A DNA stretch of 14,732 nucleotides from Dunaliella salina (lineage: Eukaryota; Chlorophyta; Chlorophyceae; Chlamydomonadales; Dunaliellaceae), in the NCBI GenBank assembly GCA_002284615.2, contig MU069709.1:361925-376656 (forward strand), written 5' to 3'. How positions within the stretch are numbered: the first letter of the stretch is position 1; every line of letters begins with the position of its first letter. The translations under genes and the position numbers were made by a program. The notes under the pieces were generated by a model. The model saw nothing but the letters and a program-made list of their open reading frames with translations. It was not told where the DNA came from and did no database searches. Of this stretch, positions 7,062 through 14,732 are shown one piece after another.

Positions 7062-7560
7062 GTGTATATATCGATACTTTATTACATTAACTTGCTGCTT
7101 AAGGGTATTCTCAGGATTTTTCCAGAAGGAGTTGCTGATTGCCTTGTTAGTAAGTTGACAATTTGGATTGTGAGCTGGGATGTTATCTGTGGTGGTTGGG
7201 GAAGCGCGTGGAGGGGCAGAGATGAGCTTCCGCCACTTGTTGTAGTGGTAGTCAGAAGTATCAGCAGAGCCAAGCTTGTGCATGTGATGAAATAGGCATT
7301 TCCAGAGATATCTGTGCTGGCATGTGTCACATTGAGGCATGTCAATGAGATTATGTTCTTCATGTACCATACTTGTGGGAGTCCAGCAGGTTTGGCAGGT
7401 ATCATCTTCTATTTGGCTTCGGGGAAGGGTTCAAGGTGAGCTACTGTGAGGCCTGTTTTGCGAAGGATTGGCAGAGCCCACTTTTCAATGACCATCAATT
7501 CCCAATTCACCAGGTATTGTGATCGTGAGTGTGCGGGTGAGGGACTTCTCCTTCTTCTAC
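7062..7560 (-). pseudogene. PHD-finger-like region and YLVNW segment of LINE 2
   Basis: Read on the minus strand, QYLVNWELMVIEKWALPIL (about 7465-7520) is followed, after a frame slip, by CQTC (about 7387-7398) and then MPQCDTCQHRYLWKCLF (about 7287-7335). The phrase CDxCxxxY-x-xxC is the core of a PHD finger (Cys4-His-Cys3), with Leu at the His position. Further on, NCQLTNKAISNSFWKNPEN leads towards the zinc knuckle. PHD fingers bind histone tails, and PHD domains are known in some CR1-like LINEs. YLVNWE recalls the YLVKW of chromodomains but too little surrounds it to claim one. The third zinc-binding pair is not visible. The assignment rests on one core motif and is tentative. Confidence 0.45.
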
Positions 7561-7905
7561 TTAGCATCTGCCAGTTAATGATGGCTTAAATTCGATTTCA
7601 TACTTGAAGATGGTGTGTATGGCAGGAAGGAACCTGGAGCTGTGCATGCCTCTTTTTATGGTCCCTCAAGTTTTGTGCATTGATGTATTTTTTGTTCACA
7701 GTGGGTGAATTGACCTCTCTGACTTCAGTGGGACAAGTTACTTGCTAGAAGGAATCTTGTGGAGTTGTTTCTATGCTTTTTTGTGGTCTGTGTTCCTGGA
7801 GCAATTTGCATGTGATGAGGGCTTGGCAGGGCAGAGTTCTGTCATTTGTTGCTGTGGTTGTCTTGATTGGATAAAAACAGACAAACTTGGTTGAGAGGTC
7901 CAGGA
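7561..7905 (-). other. Decayed linker of LINE 2, no domain recognised
   Basis: Minus-strand translation gives short open pieces (for example KFVCFYPIKTTTATNDRTLPCQALITCKLLQEHRP, written here only in part as CQALITCKLLQEHRP) separated by stops at about 7750 and 7580. No RNase H motif (YTDGS, SDS, HxG..GNE.AD) appears in any minus frame I read. It lies between the RT linker and the PHD-like region and is probably Ser/Thr/Pro-rich linker, like the tail of LINE 3. Confidence 0.4.
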
Positions 7906-8860
7906 TCATCCTAAAGGTGTATGCTGAGTGAGTAGGTTTAAAGTGGTCCCATTTATTTGTCTGAATTTGGAAGGTCTATTTGGGCTGGCATCCATGCTTG
8001 TTAAAATGTTGTCAACAGCAGATTGACAGAGATTATTGCACTTTGCAAGGGAAGCAAGCCTATCGAGAGCGATAGCCTGCTTCTTCTTCATGTTATGGTG
8101 GTAGGAATTCAGAGCTGCAGCATCTAAGACGTGTGTGTGCTCATTAGAAAGAACAGAAAACAAATTTGAAATGCCAACTTCCATGAGAGGTTGTACGATG
8201 CAAGTGATCAGTCTTGGAGTGTACGATGGTGCTCATAGAATGTTTCCAAAAGGTTGAAAGGTGTCAGTGGAGGGGAGTTGGCCTTGGTATGTGAGATATG
8301 AGCTACTTGCATGTATACTGATGCATTGTCGCGCCCGTAAGTTGTGTTTAAGCATTTGATTGAGTTATTTGGGAGTTTGACAACGAGAGCCCAACATTGC
8401 CTACGTTTTGTACGTGAGGAGTTTGGCCGCATAATAAGAGGTTAATGATTCTGCTGTGTTTTGTCTTGTCATTCAGGCTCGTGGTAAAAGCAACAGCATT
8501 CCTACAGTGATAGTGCTTTCTATGCTGTAACAAAAAAAGTAATGATGTCTGACTGCCAGAGATGTACATCCCAGGCCAGAATTCTGTTTGTCTTCATAAA
8601 CGAGTGCGGTGCAAGTTTTTGACCACAGTCTAAATTTCTTTTTTGATGGTAGAAAGTACAAAGGTGTCCCAGTGTTCCAAATTTGCCCGTGCGCATGGTG
8701 TGACAGGGAAGGCATAAGCTATGCTAGGTATGAAAGCAGTGCGCAAGATATCTAATGTTTGTTTGGGGCTAGCATATGATTGTCCAAGCCGTTGTAATTT
8801 GTCAGAAAGTTTTTGGGTCATACTCTGCAGCTGGTGAAACCGGTTGAGCTCCATGGTTAT
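7906..8860 (-). pseudogene. RT thumb and post-RT linker of LINE 2
   Basis: Three overlapping minus-strand frames together match the post-palm part of LINE 3. ILRTAFIPSIAYAFPVTPC (about 8690-8755) equals IIRTAIIPSxTYSFAVTPC. SGLGCTSLAVRHH equals CGLGVTSISAEYHRR. KKKQAIALDRLASLAK ... SKFRQING (about 7930-8100) equals KKKRKLALNRLAALVN ... PRFRQINN at 14210-14360. Thumb sequences help hold the RNA template in LINE RTs; the linker has no assigned activity. At least two frameshifts (about 8600 and 8420-8350) and a further break before 8184 make it non-coding now. Confidence 0.75.
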
Positions 8861-8887
8861 AAGACACCCAAGTAACGGAAAAGTTCA

Positions 8888-9770
8888 TCAGGACACATGA
8901 ATTGAGCTGGTTGGCCTTGCACCAAAATTCTTCCAGTAAGTTAGTGTTGGGCAAAATCTGATATGTTCGCGCAGCTGTGTGCTCTCTTTGCTGTCTAGGA
9001 TGCAGGTAGCCTTGATTTTGTTTCTAGAGATGATGAAATGTGTCCAATCTGCGTAGAGGGTAAGTTTCTTGGCTTGAAGCTGGAGTCTTTGGAATGTTTT
9101 CATCAGACAAATGAGGTTGTCTGCAAAGGCTCTACTTCTCATTGTGTCTGTAATTTGTTGTTGTTGTTTACACTGCCCACGGAAGTAGCTACTTCCCAGG
9201 AGGTCCTCTGCTAGCATGATGAGCTCATCGAGAGAGCTTGGAAAGAAACGCACAGCAAGCTTTGTTGACAGGGAAATGCTCAGCAAAGTTTTCTTAAAAG
9301 GCTCCACAGAAAAGAGAATGCAAAGAAGATCTGTTGGCAAAAGTAAGCATGATTCAAGAGACAGACACATGTACCGTCCACGCAGGGTCCTGCAAAGTGC
9401 AACTCAGCGTTCAAGCCACGCAAGAGATAAGGCAGGGGTCCAAGTTTAAGATAATTTCATCTCGTGGTGAAGATGCGGGAGGGGTGCATGCATGTGTATA
9501 GCTTTGGTTACCAATGTGCAGCCAGCGGAGCAGAGGCTCGATGTAGATGAGAAGAAAGAGAAAGTGTGTCCCCCTGTGTGGTTTCCCTTGCCACAGGAAT
9601 TTCAGAAGTGTGGTCTCCAGTAGGGAGTCTGACTCGTGTGCTTGCTTGGTGAAGTTTTTTGACAACATCTAGAATCTGTGGGGAATCCCAGGTCATGCAT
9701 GATAATGAGTAGCTTATCATGATCAGTGGTATCAAAAGCGGAGGTAAAGTCCACAATAAGGGCATAAATA
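8888..9770 (-). pseudogene. RT palm of LINE 2 (motifs A, B, C)
   Basis: On the minus strand, DIYALIVDFTSAFDTTDHD just inside the MITE carries motif A with its catalytic Asp at 9749-9751. RETTQGDTLSL and PLLRWLHIG (about 9515-9600) are motif B and the following helix, in two frames. Motif C is FADN at 9116-9127: the second Asp is Asn, which should kill polymerisation. KLTLYADWTHFIISRNKIKA follows. Between PLLRWLHIG..YTH and FADN there are roughly 280 more bases than in LINE 3, with stops, so an extra insertion or a subfamily-specific loop sits at about 9150-9440. That stretch includes a perfect 16-bp palindrome at 9181-9196. Confidence 0.8.
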
Positions 9771-9779
9771 TCTTGGTTG

Positions 9780-10124
9780 CAGGGTTGCACGCTACAGTGC
9801 TACGGTCAGGGATTCGTAGAGTAGCCTAGCCGTAGCGTAGAGTGAGTGCTGCAGTACAACTGCCCATGCATACATGTGTGTCACACGCATGCATAGGACG
9901 AAGTGTGCAGCTCCCTGCATGCATCTTGAAGTGTGAAGCCACCTGTGCAGCTCCTATATGTCTTATGATGAAGTGCTCAGCAAGTGCAAACACAAGAAAC
10001 TTATGCTTTGTGTGCCATGCAGCATCAACTTGCGGTGCAGTTCTGGCTACTGCTACTGCTACTGTTAAGGACTCCGTAGCCGTAGCGTAGCGTAGCCGTA
10101 GCGTAGCAGTAGCGTGCAACCCTG
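9780..10124. mobile_element. hAT-type MITE inserted in LINE 2
   Basis: A 345-bp non-coding element has perfect 16-bp terminal inverted repeats, CAGGGTTGCACGCTAC at 9780-9795 and its complement at 10109-10124. It is flanked by an 8-bp target duplication with one mismatch: CTTGGTTG (9772-9779) and CTTGGTTA (10125-10132). CAGGG ends and 8-bp duplications are hallmarks of hAT transposons. Subterminal regions carry many CGTAGC/GCTACG repeats at both ends, the kind of sites hAT transposases bind. No transposase is encoded, so it must have been mobilised in trans. It splits the RT coding sequence so that the codons for Asn-Gln appear on both sides, as expected from target duplication. Similarity searches with the ends should reveal other copies and the autonomous partner. 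Confidence 0.9.
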
Positions 10125-10132
10125 CTTGGTTA

Positions 10133-10664
10133 AATGTCTTTGCATCTTTAAGAGCCATGATTGAGTTTAGTAGCTCCTTTTTGCGGAATCCAGCTTGCGT
10201 GTCGCTGAGGATAGAACCCTTCTGCATATTCATACAGTCTATTAGTTAATAGACGTGTCCAGAGCTTGTAGAGAGTGTCGGCAAGGCCTATTGGCCTGTA
10301 TGAAGCAATATCAGTCCCTGGTCCCCTTTGTTTGTGGGTAAGAATCTTTAGCTAACTTTCCAGAATTTACAAGAAATTCCTGTAGCCCACATGATGGTGA
10401 AAAGCTGGTGAAGGATGTCTTTGTGCAGCAGGGGCAAGGCTTTGAGGAGCTTATTCAATAAGCAAGTTGACAATTCCACCTGGACCTGGAGGTCTGTTGT
10501 TGGTTAGGGACTTGATGCAGCTGTGAAAGTTACATTTATCAAGGACAGAATTGTGGGGCCACCTGCGTTTGCAGTTTGTCAGGGATTCCTGTACTGTAAC
10601 CAGACTTAAATCCCGCAGATCAAGGAACCTGAACACGAATAACATAGTGATTCTGCATTTCATC
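10133..10664 (-). pseudogene. RT fingers of LINE 2
   Basis: Minus-strand reading from 10663: CNFHSCIKSLTNNRPPGPGG (about 10495-10555) is RT motif 1, matching AFRECIKTLSNNRSPGPDG in LINE 3. LPLLHKDILHQLFTIMWATG matches the helix that follows, and IASYRPIGLADTLYKLWTRL (about 10250-10310) is motif 2. ILSDTQAGFRKK then leads to KDAKTFNQ, where the MITE interrupts. At least two frameshifts and stops (about 10450, 10340) are present. Before 10663 no further similarity is certain. Confidence 0.8.
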
Positions 10665-11070
10665 TAAATTGGAGTTGTTGGCACTACTTATGATGAAAAC
10701 CAAGTCAAACATGCTATGATCTGGGCGTTAACAAGCAAAAGACTGAATCACTAGCTAGCAACCGAGCATAGCTGCCACGCTGCTCAATAGCATGCCCCCG
10801 TGGGGCTCACTTTTAGTGCCAGCGCTGACTGTTGGGTCTTTCCTTAATGCACGCTGGCCGCGTCCATCGTAGACATGTACTTAAATTAATTAACTTTCAG
10901 CATATTTTTTCATTTACTTTAAACACAGTGCCCTTCTCAGGATTTGAAAGGCTTGCGCACACAGTTCCATCATTTGTTCAGTTGTGCACCCCTAGGTTGT
11001 CATGTACAGATTACGCAAGTAAGATTTACTGACTTGACGACGCGAATCACTCCCCCCCCCTGATTTTTGC
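10665..11070. other. Spacer between two LINE 5' ends; no gene seen
   Basis: No protein similarity was recognised on either strand. It has a short GC hairpin (GCCCC-CGT-GGGGC, 10794-10806), an A/T-rich part near 10880-10925, and a C9 run at 11052-11060. Both adjacent LINE copies are 5'-incomplete, so their missing upstream parts do not appear here in recognisable form. Confidence 0.45.
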
Positions 11071-11073
11071 TTG

Positions 11074-12216
11074 ATGCACAGAACGGAGAGAAGGGCAGCA
11101 AGGAAAAATGATTATTATAATGCAAGTGAGTGTTGGCAACTTCTCCTCTCTAACAACCTCTCACCATGTAAAGAGGAAGCCGCCAGGCCTTGGACCCACT
11201 GTCAAGCCACTGGCAAAGAAGCTGACAACAGCACCATCTACTCCTTTGGCAGGATCGACGACATAATCCTGCCCTCCAGTCTTGCATCTATTTGCAATCC
11301 TTGCTTTACCTGCAAACTTGGCTACCTGAGTGACCACAGACCCCTTCTGCTTAATATACCTACCAGCATCCTTGATGTCCCCATAACACGCATAACCAAC
11401 CCCCAGCCAACCAGGCAACCACCCCGCATAGTTCTGGCCCGCCCTGTCAGCAGCTCTGACCAGCAAACCTTCATGCAATCTGTTCTCGACCCTACACATG
11501 GAGTCATCCAGGAGCTTGAGGGAATTCTACAAGTGCTCAACCCATCCTTTACGGAGGCTAGCTCCTTCCTCAAAAATCTCAGGACAACAAGCGCCAAAAC
11601 TACTAAGAAGCTCCATTCTCTCTGCCATAGACCAGCCGCTGTAATCCTAGAGGACCTGGCTGACAAAGTTACCAACCTCATACATTCCTCCCACGACGTT
11701 GCACTAAAAATCTGCAAGACCAAAACTATCTCTGAAGACCATAGACACTACAACCCGAGACCTGTCAGCAACAAGCGCAACTCTCTGCTGAAAAGACTAG
11801 GCCAGATCAGAGCTATCCAGAAGCATGTCCTCTCACCCTTTGTCAACGCCAAGGACCCAACTTCCAACGTGCTAGAGCAAGTCAAGGGCAATGAAGCCTT
11901 ACATAAGTCAATCTCAGAGCTAAGAACGCTCAATCCCAACCTACATTTACAAGAACAGCTGGAAAATCTTTTTAAATCCACCAAAGAAACAATATCTAGC
12001 ATTGACCGGGCCAAAAACACTCAACAAACCAAGCAAGCTTGCAAACAGCAATGCAAACTCGCTATCAAAAACCCAAAGAAAGTGCACAAAGAAATCTTCA
12101 AGGATAAGAACGCACAACCAAGAGCTGGCTTGCAAGCCCTATGCAACCCTGAAGATAACCATCTCGAAACAGAACCCAAGAAAATTGCTCAAATTGTTAG
12201 AAAAATACTACAGTAA
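11074..12216 (+). pseudogene. C-terminal APE endonuclease part and linker of LINE 3
   Basis: Apurinic-endonuclease-type domains of LINEs nick the target DNA. Here WQLLLSNNLSP (from about 11130), GRIDDIIL (11248-11271) and YLSDHRPLLLNIP are the last strands of the fold. SDH (11329-11337) includes the conserved His of the catalytic Asp-His pair, and GRIDDIIL corresponds to the SRIDYIL motif. The N-terminal half with the metal-binding Glu and other Asp/His residues is missing. The remaining ~290 residues form a basic, largely helical linker without a recognised domain. It ends at a premature stop (12214-12216) created by a frameshift in an A-run; KIAQIVRK then continues in the next frame as YYSNALKN. 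The ATG at 11074 is not family sequence, so no true start is visible. Confidence 0.8.
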
Positions 12217-14732
12217 TGCTCTCAAAAACGTCAATATAAAAACTGGAAAATACCTTCCAGAAGAAGCACCAAGAAGCTATCCCTGGGAGCAAGCAGGTGC
12301 ATCAACACATGTTCCCGATCCCTTCACCCTCCAGTCTCAAATAACCAAAGACGAATTAGAGGGGAGACAAGAAAGAGACTGGCTCCACTCCAAGATCCTT
12401 GACAGAAGTGCCTTCCGCGAATGCATAAAGACTCTGAGCAACAACAGATCTCCAGGGCCGGATGGCATAGCCAACGAGCTGTTGAGGATGCTCCCTACAG
12501 AGATCCAAGAAACTATACACAAGCTCTTCAACATAATGTGGGCCACGCGTCTCACCCCTGTAAACTGGAAAACAAGCAGCACAATCCTGATAGACAAGGG
12601 AAAAGGAGAAGAAACTAACCTTTCCTCCTACAGACCAATAGGAATCGCTAATACACTCTACAAACTCTGGACCCGCCTCATCACTAGTACACTTTATGAA
12701 TATGCTGAAGCACACTCCTTGCTCAGCAGCACGCAGGCTGGCTTCCGCAACCAAAAAGATACAATCCACCAGCTCCAAAATGTAATCATGAGCTTAGAAG
12801 ACGCCAAATTCTTCAAGCAAGACATCTATGCCCTCATTGTGGATTTCACCTCCGCATTCAACACAACCGATCATGATCGTATGCTATGGATCATGTATGA
12901 CCTTGGCTTCCCCACTGATGCCATAGACACGGTTAAAAACCTATACGAGGACGCCACCACCCTCATCAGACTTGNCAATGGGACTGGTACAGGACAAATT
13001 GCTGTTGAAAGAGGCACTATTCAAGGCAACACATTGTCTCCTTTCCTATTTCTACTGTACATGGAACCCCTTCTCCGCTGGCTCCATGTAGGAGGGCGCG
13101 GTTACAAACACATCTGCATCCCAAATCAAAACCATGCCGTCTCGGGAACGCACCTGGCCAACATTCTGAGCAGCGCCTCCTTTGCTGATGACCTACTTAG
13201 CAAAACAAACACTATTCAAAACCTTAAAGTTCAGGCCCGTAAGATTACACTTTATTCTGACTGGACAGCACTCATCATATCCGGTAGCAAAACAAAAGTG
13301 ACAGGCATCCTATATGGTCACCCGCCTAAAGACAAGAATGGAGTGACACCCTCCCAGACTCTTTGCCAGCAACTTGAAAACAAAATTAACATACAAGGAC
13401 AAAAAGCACAGTTCATTACACCAGACACGCCTTTTCGCTATCTAGGAGTAGAACTAACCATGAACTTGAACTGGAAGCACCAAATACGGTGCATGACTAA
13501 TAANCTCAAAGAAAAGCTAGAAAACCTAAGNGAAACGTCCCTAACCCCAAGCCTAATCCTAAAGATTATTCGTACAGCTATCATACCCAGCCNGACCTAC
13601 TCTTTTGCAGTCACCCCCTGCACCCCTACTAATCTTGAGATGTGGGATAATATGGTGGATAGAGTTATTAAAGACAAGTTTGGTCTGTGGAATTGCACTG
13701 CAACTGCCATGATTNGAGAGGACACCTCCAATTGTGGCCTGGGTGTGACATCAATATCTGCGGAATANCATAGGCGAATGGCCCTTGCCCTCACTCTGAG
13801 CTNAGAAGACCCTTCAAACAGACACCGCAACGTCACCATGAACCTCCTCACAATGCAAGTAAAACACTTGAAGGACCTAGCCACAGAGTACCTTGCAACA
13901 AGAGAAGGAACAAACCATCGAATTAAGCGCCAACTAGACTACTGCATGAGAGCCCGCCAGCTCATCAGTGTCTACTCGAGCAAGCTCCACCTCACAAAGC
14001 AAAGCAAAAGCCTATTCCTGGACAACTTCAAGACCATTGATGAGGCTCTCTCCCTCCATAAACCTCCGGCCCACTCCTTCCCAGCGCTGATTGCTTGCAT
14101 CACAAAACCCCTCCTAAGTCTAGACATCCAAGGACTCCACGAACTTACAGCCACTAGCGGAACCCACATAATCATTGTTGCGCAACTCAAGAACAAGCAC
14201 TCAAAAATTAAAAAAAAGAGGAAACTAGCCCTCAACAGGTTGGCAGCACTTGTCAACCTACCTCCTGATGTAGAATTAACCCAGGACATCATACATAAAA
14301 TTCTGGAAGACAAAAATACTGCAGCTAACACACTCCCTAGATTTCGCCAAATCAACAACAGCCACATCAGCGAGCTGTTTGACACACACTACAACGGTGC
14401 ACCCCCAGACTCACCATGCCTAGAAACTACCCCCCTAAATACTCACACATCACAACCAGTACCCCCAACACAACCCCGCTCCAGAANCCACTACACACAC
14501 CCGCTCACAGACCGCCGCATCAATCTAACAAATACCCCATCCACTGCCCCCATCCAAAACCCTAACAGAGCAACACAGAATCAAGAGGCCAACCCAGCAG
14601 AAATTAATAACAATCAATCCACCACCTCCTTAAACACAACAGAGACACCCTCCCACAACACCCCCTCCTTAAACATTGCCTCCTTTGACATCACTTCCCA
14701 GAGCACCATCTCCCTGACCACCACTTCTCACA
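12203..14732 (+). CDS. Reverse transcriptase of LINE 3, open to window end (partial)
   Basis: This frame stays open for about 2.5 kb to the window edge. It encodes an RVT_1-type LINE reverse transcriptase. Motif 1 is NNRSPGPDG (about 12438-12465), motif 2 SSYRPIGIANTLYKLW (about 12626-12673) and motif A IVDFTSAFNTTDHD with catalytic Asp at 12842-12844. Motif B is RGTIQGNTLSPFLF (about 13010-13052, Asn where Asp is usual) and motif C is FADD at 13181-13192, intact. SDWTALIISGSKTKV and RYLGVELTMNLNWKH follow, then a thumb (IIRTAIIPS..YSFAVTPC). A linker with KKKRKLALNRLAALVN and RFRQINN precedes a Pro/Thr/Ser/Asn-rich tail from about 14400. Eight N's lie in this part. The start is not a true initiation site; it is where the frame resumes after the 12201-12205 slip. 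RNase H, zinc knuckle and RLE are not reached. Confidence 0.9.

Larger units (their letters stand above)
6337..10664 (-). mobile_element. LINE remnant 2, minus strand, interrupted by a hAT MITE
   Basis: On the minus strand, retrotransposon domains follow in order from 10663 down to 6382: RT fingers, palm, thumb, linker, PHD-like finger, zinc knuckle, RLE. An A-rich tail is at 6372-6337. No APE domain was found upstream of 10664, so the 5' end is missing or beyond recognition. No RNase H was found between the linker (7906) and the zinc knuckle (about 7010), unlike LINE 1. A 345-bp MITE (9780-10124) splits the RT palm. Frames are broken repeatedly and RT motif C is mutated. Its 3' end faces that of LINE 1 across a ~970-bp spacer. 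Confidence 0.8.
11074..14732 (+). mobile_element. LINE 3, best preserved copy, runs off the window
   Basis: The copy contains the C-terminal part of an APE-type endonuclease, a ~270-residue linker, a complete RT with intact motifs and a Pro/Thr/Ser/Asn-rich linker. It continues past the right edge, where zinc knuckle and RLE would be expected by comparison with LINE 2. Its 5' end is truncated within the APE domain: recognisable homology starts at about 11125, and the upstream 50 codons are not family-like. Only one frameshift was found, at 12201-12205. Eight N's, all in 12975-14487, are the only ambiguous bases of the window. Confidence 0.85.

Noticed and set aside
9826..10233. Minus-strand open frame of 135 codons
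   Set aside because: It is an accidental fusion of decayed RT codons with the MITE, whose part gives low-complexity Ala/Thr/Val sequence.
11161..12135. Minus-strand open frames opposite LINE 3
   Set aside because: Shadows of the APE/linker frame; no family resemblance.
1..14732. LTR retrotransposon (long terminal repeats, integrase, protease)
   Set aside because: No long direct repeats, integrase or aspartic protease motifs; the RT motifs and endonucleases are of non-LTR type.

Overview
This window looks like nuclear DNA of a eukaryote, and the best guess is a chlorophyte (possibly chlorophycean) green alga. The clues are a TGTAA polyadenylation-type signal directly before an A-tract (5348-5364) and non-LTR retrotransposon proteins of the Dualen/RandI-like type known from Chlamydomonas. 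No intact host gene, tRNA, rRNA or CRISPR array was found. Almost all the recognisable coding sequence belongs to three decayed or partial copies of related non-LTR retrotransposons (LINEs). The host identification is an inference and has not been checked against any database.

Layout. 1-392: no gene seen. 393-528: a compact fold-back block made of 13 copies of one heptamer in both orientations. ~694-5364 (+): composite LINE remnant 1. It starts with a 3'-end fragment (zinc knuckle plus first half of a restriction-like endonuclease, RLE), joined at 1142/1143 to a decayed reverse transcriptase (RT). Then come the RT connection region with a 61-bp-period tandem duplication, an RNase H domain, a second zinc knuckle, a second RLE, and an unexpected C-terminal extension with another Cys/His cluster. 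It ends with TGTAA and an A-tract. 5365-6336: spacer between two 3' ends, with a minisatellite, a G-quadruplex motif and diverged repeats. ~6337-10664 (-): LINE remnant 2. Read 5'->3' on the minus strand it carries RT fingers, RT palm (split by a 345-bp hAT-type MITE with 16-bp terminal inverted repeats and an 8-bp target duplication), thumb/linker, a PHD-finger-like segment, a zinc knuckle, an RLE and an A-rich tail. 10665-~11124: no gene seen. ~11125-14732 (+): LINE 3, the best preserved copy. It has the C-terminal part of an APE-type endonuclease, a long linker, one frameshift in an A-run, then an uninterrupted RT with an intact FADD motif, and it runs off the window.

How the parts fit. 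Copies 1 and 2 face tail-to-tail and copies 2 and 3 head-to-head. No single copy is complete. Overlaying them suggests one family with the order APE - RT - (RNase H or PHD-like module) - C-x2..4-C-x7-H-x4-C zinc knuckle - RLE. That means two different endonucleases in one polyprotein, as described for Dualen. The copies differ in the module between RT and zinc knuckle, and copy 1 also has a long extension after the RLE. Copies 1 and 2 have lost RT catalytic residues. Copy 3 keeps them, but its 5' end and one frameshift make it non-functional as read here.
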